DNA of 64,000 nucleotides from positions 1-64,000 of the forward strand of contig JALSLJ010000095.1 of NCBI GenBank assembly GCA_026988315.1, written 5' to 3'. The position numbers and the translations under genes were made by a program. Origin of the DNA: Sulfurimonas sp. GTDB lineage: Bacteria; Campylobacterota; Campylobacteria; Campylobacterales; Sulfurimonadaceae. The notes under the pieces were generated by a model that did not search any database, was not told the origin of the DNA, and saw only the letters and a list, made by a program, of their open reading frames with translations. Shown here one piece after another: positions 1 through 8,591 of this stretch; position 1 is the stretch's first letter, and every line of letters starts with the position of its first letter.

Positions 1-26
1 GAGTTCGATTCTCCTCGGGGTCACCA
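1..26 (+). tRNA. 3' end of a tRNA (T-arm, acceptor 3' strand, CCA); isotype not determinable
   Basis: gaGTTCGATtctc T-loop motif followed by cggggtc-A-CCA; 5' part lies outside the window. Confidence 0.7.
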
Positions 27-123
27 CTTACCTTTTCTTAAAAAAACCAAAAAAACTTTATAACACAACAACTTATCAGCAAAGATTGGATAAAATTTCA
101 CAAATTATTATTTAGGAATTTTA

Positions 124-1392
124 ATGTTAAGATTTGCATCTAGTCCAACTAGTGATATGCATATAGGCAACCTGCGAGTTGCTATATTTAATTACATCGT
201 TTCATGTCAAAAAAATGAAGATCTGCTTATTAGAATAGAAGATACCGATACGCAGAGAAATATCGAAGGTAAAGATCAAGAGATATTGGATTTGCTAGCT
301 CTTTTTGGTATTGAATACTCTCATGTTGTTTATCAAAGTCAAAATTTTCGTTTTCATTCTGCTATGGCACTACAGCTTATGCACGAAAAAAAAGCTTTTA
401 GTTGCTTTTGCTCTCCTGAATGGATTGAGAAGAAAAAAGGAGAAGCAATAGAGCATGGTGTCGCTTATAGATATGATGATGCTTGTGCGAATCTTCCTGC
501 TGAACTCGTAATTGATAACATGAACCCATTTAGTATTAGAATAAAAAAATCGGAGAAACCTATTGTAATACGGGATTATATAAAGGGTGAAATTAGTTTT
601 GCATCGGATGAGCTAGAGAGTTTTGTCATTATGAATCAAGATAAAACACCTACTTACAACTTTGCTTGTGCTGTTGATGATATGCTTAGTGACATATCTC
701 TAGTTATCCGTAGTGAAGAATATATAAATAATACACCAAAGCAAGAGTTAGTGAGGAGATCTTTGGGTTATGACAAGAAGATTGAGTACGCTCATATACC
801 TACTATCCTTGGTGATACCCCGAGTGTTAAATGGCTTTTAGAGGAAGGCTACCTACCTTCATCTATCTCAAATTATTTAATATCAATTGGAAATAAGTCC
901 GAGAAAGATATTTTCACTATACAAGAGGCTATAGAATGGTTTCAACTAGAGGATGTATCCGCTTCCCCTACTCGCTTTGAAATTGATAAGCTGAAATTTA
1001 TTAATCGCCAACACTTAAAAAACTTGGACGCTAAAGAACTTTCGAGATATGTAGGCTTTGCTGATGCAGAGATAGGTGAACTTGCAAAAATTTATTTGGA
1101 AGAAGTATATACTACAAAAGAGTTGAGAGCTAAGATTAAACCAATATTTGAACCAAAAAACATCCCTCCAAAGTTTGAAAAACAAGCCTTTGGAATGTTT
1201 GCCGTTATTGCAGAAGCACCCTACTTTGAAGAGTATAATGATTTCAAAAACTATCTTATGAAAGAAACTGGTTTAAAAGATGAGAATTTCATGCAACCTC
1301 TCCGTATCCTTTTAACAGGTGCAAAAGATGGACCAGAGATTGCTGATTTATATAAATATTTAAAAAATTATATTGGGGAGATTGTTAGATGA
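124..1392 (+). CDS. gltX: Glutamyl-tRNA synthetase paralogue (GltX2-like), apparently lacking the KMSKS loop
   Basis: DMHIGNLRVAIFNYI, LIRIEDTDTQRNIEGKDQEIL, PTYNFACAVDDML, VKWLLEEGYLP; KMSKS-type motif absent between YAHIPTILG and DTPSVKWLL. Confidence 0.85.
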   Translation: MLRFASSPTSDMHIGNLRVAIFNYIVSCQKNEDLLIRIEDTDTQRNIEGKDQEILDLLALFGIEYSHVVYQSQNFRFHSAMALQLMHEKKAFSCFCSPEWIEKKKGEAIEHGVAYRYDDACANLPAELVIDNMNPFSIRIKKSEKPIVIRDYIKGEISFASDELESFVIMNQDKTPTYNFACAVDDMLSDISLVIRSEEYINNTPKQELVRRSLGYDKKIEYAHIPTILGDTPSVKWLLEEGYLPSSISNYLISIGNKSEKDIFTIQEAIEWFQLEDVSASPTRFEIDKLKFINRQHLKNLDAKELSRYVGFADAEIGELAKIYLEEVYTTKELRAKIKPIFEPKNIPPKFEKQAFGMFAVIAEAPYFEEYNDFKNYLMKETGLKDENFMQPLRILLTGAKDGPEIADLYKYLKNYIGEIVR

Positions 1393-1676
1393 GTGTTATA
1401 ATGGAAATAGTACAGGGTTTAGGATCTATCATAATCAGCTTAATTAGCGTATATATGTGGGTTATTATTATCTCAGCATTGCTTAGTTTTGTAAATCCTG
1501 ACCCATACAATCCCGTTGTTCAGTTTTTGCATAGAATTACTCAGCCCGCCTATAATTTTGTCAGAGGCTTTATTAAAACAAATTTCAACGGACTAGATTT
1601 GGCACCACTTATAATTATTGTCGCTTTGCAAATTATAACGGTAATTTTAAGTGCTGTTTTAGGTTCACTTTACTAA
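1389..1676 (+). CDS. YggT family membrane protein
   Basis: Small two-TM protein with LSFVNPDPYNPVVQFLHRITQP motif; overlaps gltX stop. Confidence 0.85.
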   Translation: MSVIMEIVQGLGSIIISLISVYMWVIIISALLSFVNPDPYNPVVQFLHRITQPAYNFVRGFIKTNFNGLDLAPLIIIVALQIITVILSAVLGSLY

Positions 1677-1690
1677 AAAAAAGTGAGCCT
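1661..1690. terminator. Bidirectional hairpin terminator between convergent genes
   Basis: AGGTTCACTTT / AAAGTGAGCCT inverted repeat (11 bp, one G-T) with A/T-rich flanks. Confidence 0.55.
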
Positions 1691-2180
1691 ATTGCTCATC
1701 TTTTTTATATTTTAACACGGCTGAAGAAGAATTACCACTTTCGAGGGTTAGGTTAAGTTTTTTTCCAATCTCTTTAAAAGCAACGATGTAGTAGCGACTC
1801 CATTCATTTTTTGTAGAGCTTAGGTGGGAAAACTGATTTTCATTTGGAAGCTGCTTTATTTTTATTGGAGTTTTTCCATTTAGCTTTAAAGCTAACTCTA
1901 TATCATCTAAAGAGTTTGGGTCATACATCTTCTTTGCATCTTTTAAATACAGATAGACATAAAAATATTCGTTTTGATTAAAAATATCTGGATATACTTC
2001 ATTTAAGTAAATTGCAGAAAATACACCATCTACTTTTTCCCCAAGTTTAATTTTACTGCTTTGCAAGCTTGACATACTCAACTCTTGCTCTTTTGTCACT
2101 CCAAATTTTGTAAAAGCATTATTATGGGAGCATCCATTAAAAAGTAAGATAAGCGTTGTTATAATAAAAAAGTATCTCAT
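1689..2180 (-). CDS. Putative lipoprotein
   Basis: Signal peptide with LLFNGC lipobox. Confidence 0.6.
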   Translation of the reverse strand: MRYFFIITTLILLFNGCSHNNAFTKFGVTKEQELSMSSLQSSKIKLGEKVDGVFSAIYLNEVYPDIFNQNEYFYVYLYLKDAKKMYDPNSLDDIELALKLNGKTPIKIKQLPNENQFSHLSSTKNEWSRYYIVAFKEIGKKLNLTLESGNSSSAVLKYKKDEQ

Positions 2181-2281
2181 CTGTATCCTATTGCTTATTT
2201 ATATAAAGAATTATATCTTATTAAACAACTTTTTAATGACTCTTTTGTATAATCTATAAAATTTTATGAGGTGCTTATATA

Positions 2282-2785
2282 TTGAGTAAAAGATTAGCAG
2301 TTGCATTTACAGGTCCATCCAACAGTGGTAAGACGACTCTTATCCTTAAAGTTGCCAGAAAATTGATTCATGAGTATTCTAAAGAGGTTGCTATTATAAA
2401 ACATGACCCAAAAGACAAGGCCAAGTTTGATGTAGAGGGTAAGGATAGTTATAAATTTAGTGATACTGGAGCAGAGGTTATTGTAACCTCCCCTACTCGA
2501 ACCACCTATTTTTCTCAACGCAATAAAGATTTAGATGAGATGATTAATCTTTTTGGTACTTTTGATATTTTGCTGGTCGAGGGGTTGAAAAATTTACCTT
2601 TACCTCGCATAAGTGTATTTAGAGATTCGCTTGATAGTGATTATTTTCCATATATGAATGCCTTAGCAATAGACGATAGTATAAAAAAAGAGAATTATGA
2701 TATACCAAATGGTGTTGATATTTTAGAGTTAAACAATCCAGATGAAGTTATATCGTGGATATTAAAAAATGCAAAGGAAGTGTAA
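2282..2785 (+). CDS. mobB: Molybdopterin-guanine dinucleotide biosynthesis protein B
   Basis: AFTGPSNSGKTTL P-loop, VAIIKHDPK, LLVEGLKNLPLPRI. Confidence 0.9.
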   Translation: MSKRLAVAFTGPSNSGKTTLILKVARKLIHEYSKEVAIIKHDPKDKAKFDVEGKDSYKFSDTGAEVIVTSPTRTTYFSQRNKDLDEMINLFGTFDILLVEGLKNLPLPRISVFRDSLDSDYFPYMNALAIDDSIKKENYDIPNGVDILELNNPDEVISWILKNAKEV

Positions 2786-3628
2786 ATGAGAGATATATTT
2801 GATGCGATTCAAAGAAGTGCAATAAGAATTAAAACGGCAATTGATGTGAAAGATATAGGGTATTCACAACAAGAAAATAGCTCTGGCGAGACACAACTTC
2901 AGCTTGACATCCAGTGTGACATGATAATTGAAGAGGAGTTTTCCAACATTCCTTCTGTCCATACGATAGCAAGTGAAGAGAAAGAGCACGAAGAGTTGAT
3001 GCATAAAGATGGAAAGTATTTTATCGCTTATGACCCACTTGATGGTTCTTCTTTAGTAGATGTTAACCTTAGTGTTGGTTCTATTTTTGGTATCTATGAA
3101 AACGGCTTTGGTGCTGAGAATATGGTTGCCGCTTGCTATGTTGTGTATGGACCAAGAGTTGAAATGGTATTTGCTGAAAACAAAACAAAACTTTATCTGC
3201 TTCAAGCTGGTGAATTTGAGTTTGTTAAAGAGATCCGCTTAAAAGAAAAAGGTAACTTAAATGCTCCTGGTGGAACGCAACAAAACTGGGCACCTTACCA
3301 CAAAGAACTTGTTGAGAGTTTTTTTGCAGATGGTTATCGTTTAAGATACTCTGGTGGTATGGTTCCAGATTTGCATCAAATCTTACTAAAAGGTGGTGGA
3401 CTTTTTAGCTACCCTGGAACATCTGACAAACCAAATGGTAAGCTTCGTAAGCTTTTTGAAGTGTTTCCTTTTGCATATATTTATCAAAAATCAGGCGGTG
3501 ATGCAATAGATGGTATAGATGACCTTATGACATTGTCGTACGATCATATTCACGATACTGCAGTATGCTTTTTTGGCTCAAAATATGAGATAGCAAGAGT
3601 GAAAGAAGTTTATGCAAGAAACTCATAA
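2786..3628 (+). CDS. fbp: Class 1 fructose-1,6-bisphosphatase
   Basis: [23 protein letters not shown] signature; [24 protein letters not shown]. Confidence 0.95.
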   Translation: MRDIFDAIQRSAIRIKTAIDVKDIGYSQQENSSGETQLQLDIQCDMIIEEEFSNIPSVHTIASEEKEHEELMHKDGKYFIAYDPLDGSSLVDVNLSVGSIFGIYENGFGAENMVAACYVVYGPRVEMVFAENKTKLYLLQAGEFEFVKEIRLKEKGNLNAPGGTQQNWAPYHKELVESFFADGYRLRYSGGMVPDLHQILLKGGGLFSYPGTSDKPNGKLRKLFEVFPFAYIYQKSGGDAIDGIDDLMTLSYDHIHDTAVCFFGSKYEIARVKEVYARNS

Positions 3629-3818
3629 TCAAGAAAAAGATAAATTTGAGCAATATCTTGATGAGATGATATCAAAAATACAAGTTTGTCAACAAAACAA
3701 GAACTTACAAAGCTGTAGTTCTTGTGAACTATATATAAATTGTGAACTTAGGCTTGATTATGTCAAGTCTGTTTACAACAGTATGTCCAAAGGTGAAACT
3801 GGCGGATTTGAATTTTAA
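3612..3818 (+). CDS. Small cysteine-rich conserved-type hypothetical protein
   Basis: ORF overlapping the fbp 3' end; [14 protein letters not shown] cysteine cluster. Confidence 0.65.
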   Translation: MQETHNQEKDKFEQYLDEMISKIQVCQQNKNLQSCSSCELYINCELRLDYVKSVYNSMSKGETGGFEF

Positions 3819-3841
3819 AGTTAAAACTTCAGGAATCAGCA

Positions 3842-4031
3842 ATGCCATTTTCAAAATTTAAACTTTCTTCCCAGTTACAGCTTGCATGTAAAAATAATAA
3901 CTACAACACACCTACACTTATTTAAGAAAAGGTGATTCCCCTTGTATTGCAAAGAGGAAGCTCCGCTCAAGGGCAAAGTAAAAAGTAAAAAAGATAAAGC
4001 TAGAGAAAAAGCACTAAAAGAGAGTAAATAA
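3842..4031 (+). pseudogene. Relic of a DEAD-box RNA helicase (RhlE-like): N-terminal and basic C-terminal ends only
   Basis: MPFSKFKLSSQLQLACKNNNYNTPTLI*EKVIPLVLQRGSSAQGQ (helicase Q-motif region, in-frame TAA) followed in another frame by VKSKKDKAREKALKESK*. Confidence 0.7.
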
Positions 4032-4088
4032 AAATACTATTAAGAGTATTTTGATAAAATAACATCAATTAATCATGAGGCAAAAAAA

Positions 4089-6026
4089 TTGAGTAAATAT
4101 ATAACGACACCTATATACTATGTGAATGGCGAAGCGCACATAGGCCATGCATACACAACTTTTATAGCAGATACAATGACGAGATATGAGAAGCTAAAAG
4201 GTGAAGACACTTTTCTTTTAACTGGAACTGATGAGCATGGTCAAAAGATAGAAGAATCAGCACTCAAGAGTGGTAAGCATACTCAAGAGTTTGCGAACGA
4301 AATTAGCGCAACATTTAAAAACTTGTGGGACGAATTTGAGATCAACTATTCTAAATTCATTAGAACGACTGATGCAGAGCATAAAAAAGGTGTTCAAAAA
4401 GCTTTTGAAGTTATGTATGCTAAAGGTGATATATATAAGGATTTTTACGAGGGACATTATTGTGTAAGTTGTGAAACATTTTTTCCAGAGACTCAGCTTG
4501 TTGATGGTGAGTTCTGCCCTGACTGTGGGAGAACTACAAGTGTTGTTAAAGAGGAAAGTTATTTCTTTAAACTCTCTAAGTATGAAGATAAGCTCTTAAA
4601 GCACTATGCGGATAATCCTGACTTTATTTTACCTCGTTCTCGAGCAAACGAGGTTGTCAATTTTGTAAAAAGTGGACTGAGAGATCTTTCTGTTACGCGC
4701 ACATCATTTACTTGGGGTGTGAAGATGCCTGAGTCATTAAATGATGATAAGCATGTTATGTATGTTTGGCTAGATGCACTTTTAAACTATATTACAGCTC
4801 TTGGATATGGCAAAGATGATGCAGATATGAATTACTGGCCAGCTTCAACACAGTTTGTAGGTAAAGATATTTTAAGATTTCATGCTATCTATTGGCCTGC
4901 ATTTTTAATGAGTCTTGATTTGCCACTACCAAAGCATATTGGTGCACATGGATGGTGGACTAGAGATGGTGAAAAGATGTCTAAATCCAAAGGTAATGTT
5001 GTTTCTCCAAAAGAGGTTGCAGATGCATACGGTGTCGAAAACCTAAGATATTTTATGCTTAGAGAGGTTCCATTTGGTCAAGATGGTGACTTTTCTCAAC
5101 GCGCTTTTATAGATAGAATTAATTCAGAACTCTCAAACGACCTTGGTAACTTACTAAACCGTATTATAGGGATGAGTGGTAAATACTCTGAGTTTGAGAT
5201 TGATAGTGTAGATGTTCAGAAGTATCATACAAAAGAGTTGGATGCGATGAATGAGGCACTTGGTAACCTTGATGATTTTATGCAAAACATGCAGTTTCAC
5301 AGATATTTAGAAGAGCTTTGGAAGCTATTTGCAATAGGTAATAAAGCGATAGAGGAGCATGCTCCATGGACTAAAATGAAAGAAGACAAAAAAGATGAAG
5401 CATTAGCGACTGTTGCACTCGTTGCAAATATACTAGCTAAAGCATCTATAATGCTTTCTCCTGTTATGCCTAGAACTACTGCAATTATTGCAGATGCGCT
5501 TAACTTTACAATAGATAATGATAGTTACAATGAGCTTGTAATAGATAAAAAACTATTGAAATTATTTAATATCAAAAAAGTTCCCCCTCTCTTTCCTCGT
5601 GTTGAAGAGCCTTTAATGGAAGAAGCACCAAAAGCTATGCCTGATGATAAACCAAATGATGAGATGAAAAAAGAGATAGTGGCCAAAAAAGAAGAAGACA
5701 ATCTGATAGAGATTGGTCAGTTTTTTGAAACATCATTAAAAATTGGTGTTGTTGTTGAAGCAGAGGAAGTTCCAAAGAGCAAAAAGCTCCTAAAACTTCA
5801 AGTTGATTTAGGTGAAGAGAGTCTCAGGCAAGTTGTAGCTGGAATCAAAGAGTTCTACAGTGCAGAGTCACTCATAGGTACGCAAGTATGCGTTGTGGCA
5901 AATCTAAAGCCTGCAAAACTGATGGGGATGATGTCTGAGGGTATGCTTCTTGCTGCTAAAGATGAAGATGGTTTATGTTTAGTGAGACCAGAAAAATCTA
6001 AAAAAGCGGGCACACCTATTGGATGA
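4089..6026 (+). CDS. metG: Methionyl-tRNA synthetase with C-terminal tRNA-binding domain
   Basis: AHIGHAYTT, GEKMSKSKGNVV; C-terminal EMAP-like domain. Confidence 0.96.
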   Translation: MSKYITTPIYYVNGEAHIGHAYTTFIADTMTRYEKLKGEDTFLLTGTDEHGQKIEESALKSGKHTQEFANEISATFKNLWDEFEINYSKFIRTTDAEHKKGVQKAFEVMYAKGDIYKDFYEGHYCVSCETFFPETQLVDGEFCPDCGRTTSVVKEESYFFKLSKYEDKLLKHYADNPDFILPRSRANEVVNFVKSGLRDLSVTRTSFTWGVKMPESLNDDKHVMYVWLDALLNYITALGYGKDDADMNYWPASTQFVGKDILRFHAIYWPAFLMSLDLPLPKHIGAHGWWTRDGEKMSKSKGNVVSPKEVADAYGVENLRYFMLREVPFGQDGDFSQRAFIDRINSELSNDLGNLLNRIIGMSGKYSEFEIDSVDVQKYHTKELDAMNEALGNLDDFMQNMQFHRYLEELWKLFAIGNKAIEEHAPWTKMKEDKKDEALATVALVANILAKASIMLSPVMPRTTAIIADALNFTIDNDSYNELVIDKKLLKLFNIKKVPPLFPRVEEPLMEEAPKAMPDDKPNDEMKKEIVAKKEEDNLIEIGQFFETSLKIGVVVEAEEVPKSKKLLKLQVDLGEESLRQVVAGIKEFYSAESLIGTQVCVVANLKPAKLMGMMSEGMLLAAKDEDGLCLVRPEKSKKAGTPIG

Positions 6027-7018
6027 GACTTGAAAACACTCTAGCACTTACTCATGGTACGCTGATAAATGAACCATTTGTAAATAGTTTTGAAAATATT
6101 GTTTTTGAAGCATATAGGGTAAAAAGAGGCGACCTTTTTATAGCATTTGATGAAGAAACTATAGAGGAAGCGATTTTAAATGGGGCATATGGTGTAGTAT
6201 TTGATAAGCCTACGCAAATAAGTGACAGCGAAATTGCTTGGATTAAAGTTCAAAATATTAAAGAAGCATTAATACGACTCCTTCGCTTTAGGCTTATAGA
6301 GAAAGAGGTAGTTGTTTATGAGTGTAATGAAATTATACTCAAACTTGCCCTTCAGGTTATTACAGAACCAAAATTTATAGCTCTAAGTGGAGATATAAAA
6401 CATATTTGCAATTCACTTTGGAATATAGATACTGCTTCGATAGTACTGTTTTGCCCTATTCTTAATGATAAAGATATATTTACAGATATAAAACCACTTC
6501 CTAAAACTGCAATGCTTCCTATTACTATAATGGAGCAAACTCTTTTTGAGACCTCTTTTATATACGATAATAACTTTTATGAAAGACAACTGATTTCCCC
6601 ATTTTTTATGCCATTTTTAGAAGAGTTGCTACATCTGTTTAAAACTGCAAACATAAATTTTAGATTAAGAAAATTTACACCCATAGATCATTTTGAAGCA
6701 GTTTTTACCAATAAAAACTTTGAACCTAAAGAGTTTGGAACTAGCGACAAGGTGCTTATTTTTGAGCCAAATAAATCTCTTCTAGGGATGGAGATAAATT
6801 TTTTAAAAAGGCAAGCTAATTGGGCAAAAACAATCTATATAGTCCCGTATGCTAGCGAATATGAAGATGATGAAAATATATATAGCTACAAAAATGACAA
6901 AGAGATAATCAACATACTTAAAGAAAAAAGCTTTCACTTTGCACTTATCGTTGGGGTCGATAAGTCTATACTGAGCAGACCCTTGTCGAATCAGACTCAG
7001 TTGACTCTCAATTTTTAA
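6023..7018 (+). CDS. Mur ligase-like (MurE/MurF N-terminal-like) protein lacking a canonical P-loop
   Basis: VKRGDLFIAFDEETIEEAILNGAYGVVFDKPTQ resembles the Mur ligase N-terminal domain; GxxGKTT replaced by SGDIKHI. Confidence 0.55.
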   Translation: MRLENTLALTHGTLINEPFVNSFENIVFEAYRVKRGDLFIAFDEETIEEAILNGAYGVVFDKPTQISDSEIAWIKVQNIKEALIRLLRFRLIEKEVVVYECNEIILKLALQVITEPKFIALSGDIKHICNSLWNIDTASIVLFCPILNDKDIFTDIKPLPKTAMLPITIMEQTLFETSFIYDNNFYERQLISPFFMPFLEELLHLFKTANINFRLRKFTPIDHFEAVFTNKNFEPKEFGTSDKVLIFEPNKSLLGMEINFLKRQANWAKTIYIVPYASEYEDDENIYSYKNDKEIINILKEKSFHFALIVGVDKSILSRPLSNQTQLTLNF

Positions 7019-7020
7019 GT

Positions 7021-7695
7021 TTATTTGAGAGGTTCTTGAAACCTTGTTTCTTGAAGTGTTAACACTTCACTTTTTACACCGTCGATGAATCTACTCTCTT
7101 TATGAGCTAACATAACTCCATTAAAATCTTTATACTCTTCATATACTGTTTGTAAAGTCACCTCTTTGGAATTTATGGTGATTTTTGTTGTAGTTTTATG
7201 CAAAAGGGCACTCTCTTTTGAAATATAGAACTCTACATGCAAAGAGTCTATACCGAGAGACAGTAGATAAAAATCTTCCAATGTTTTCAGTTTTAATTCA
7301 TTCAGTTTTTTTTGCAGTGCTAGTGGAGAAAGCAGACCTGCCATTTGAAACTTCATTGCATCTAATTTAGAATCAATTGCTTTATAGATAGTACCATTAC
7401 GCATAATTGTGCCATTTTTTTTATCAAGCACTGTAATCTCACTTTTGTCTAAGTACCTTAGTTTTACTCTTAGATAATCAGGCATCATTACCATACGGTA
7501 TTCACTACCGTTTAAATCACTTAGTGCTGATTCTAAAAGCCAAAATTGCTCATAAACATTCAACTGCTTTAGTTGTGCTTCCCCTCCATAACTTAGAGTC
7601 ATTTTTTCTATTAACTCTTCACTATTGAGTTCTTTGGCGTTAAGTGTTACTGATAGAAACAGTAGTATTAAAACAAATGATATTAATTTTTTCAA
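7021..7695 (-). CDS. Secreted LolA/outer-membrane-lipoprotein-sorting-like protein (paralogue 1)
   Basis: Signal peptide; SYGGEAQLKQLNVYEQFWLLES..., similar to the neighbouring ORF. Confidence 0.5.
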   Translation of the reverse strand: MKKLISFVLILLFLSVTLNAKELNSEELIEKMTLSYGGEAQLKQLNVYEQFWLLESALSDLNGSEYRMVMMPDYLRVKLRYLDKSEITVLDKKNGTIMRNGTIYKAIDSKLDAMKFQMAGLLSPLALQKKLNELKLKTLEDFYLLSLGIDSLHVEFYISKESALLHKTTTKITINSKEVTLQTVYEEYKDFNGVMLAHKESRFIDGVKSEVLTLQETRFQEPLK

Positions 7696-7710
7696 TTTTT
7701 TATTTCCTTT

Positions 7711-8424
7711 TTATGAGTTGATGTTCAATTTTACAAATTTAGAATTTTTATTTTTATGCTTAAACTGAGTGACTTGAAGTCTCATGATTGCCGTGTTTAC
7801 CTCTCCTGCATACTTTACCTCTTTATGTGGCACCATCACTCCATTTACACGCTTATAATCTTGATAGAGCGTTAAAAATTCCATTTTTTGACCACCTATT
7901 TGAAGCCTGCCGATAACCTTTTGTATTAAAAAACTTTTTTTTGATACAAAATACTCGGCAGTTAATCCGTTTTCATCTAATGAAAACATATAGTGTGTTG
8001 GCGTGAGTGATAATTTTATGTTTTTCACTCTTTTTTTAAGCTCTAGGGGATGAAAAAGTCTCATGAGTTGCAGCTTCATAGCATCGAGCATAGGACCCTT
8101 AGCTTCTATTGTTTTTTGTCCAAACTTTTTGACTCCCTTATCCCCCTCTAGTATCCTAACTTCTGATTTATGTGGATACGATAGATGTGTATAGAGATAT
8201 GAAGGGATCATAACCTCACGCAAATCTGAACCATTTGTGTCACTCACTTTAGTCTCAATATGCCACGATTGCTTGTAGTCGTTTAATTGTTTTAGGTTTT
8301 CTGCTCCACCATATGCTGCAATCATTTTATCTAGTAGTTTAGTAGCACTTGGTTCTGCCCCGTACATGGCAGTTACACTCAGTGCAACAGCCAATATTAG
8401 TTGTATCACTTTTTTCATTCTCAA
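7711..8424 (-). CDS. Secreted LolA/outer-membrane-lipoprotein-sorting-like protein (paralogue 2)
   Basis: Signal peptide; AYGGAENLKQLNDYKQSWHIET..., tandem paralogue of 7021..7695. Confidence 0.5.
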   Translation of the reverse strand: MRMKKVIQLILAVALSVTAMYGAEPSATKLLDKMIAAYGGAENLKQLNDYKQSWHIETKVSDTNGSDLREVMIPSYLYTHLSYPHKSEVRILEGDKGVKKFGQKTIEAKGPMLDAMKLQLMRLFHPLELKKRVKNIKLSLTPTHYMFSLDENGLTAEYFVSKKSFLIQKVIGRLQIGGQKMEFLTLYQDYKRVNGVMVPHKEVKYAGEVNTAIMRLQVTQFKHKNKNSKFVKLNINS

Positions 8425-8591
8425 TCATTCCTTTATTTCAAAAAAGTTAGGAATTATATCTTGATTACTTAAATATTAGGTGACATTTGTTTTTAGGTTA
8501 GTGATTTACTAGAGTTATGAAGCAATAGATTTTATTTTAAAACTACTAAGATACAATGTTACGAATATAAAATTCAAGGTAAACATAAATT

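Noticed and set aside
2294-2518. ORF-track antisense ORFs inside known genes (e.g. 2294-2518, 9092-9322, 13981-14403, 19296-19937, 27319-27714, 39286-39609, 61603-61950)
   Set aside because: They lie on the opposite strand or alternative frame of well-supported genes and have low-complexity or unnatural composition
3612-4031. Programmed frameshift or readthrough linking the helicase N-terminal piece to its tail
   Set aside because: The whole catalytic core is missing, so decoding the TAA or shifting frame would not restore a helicase
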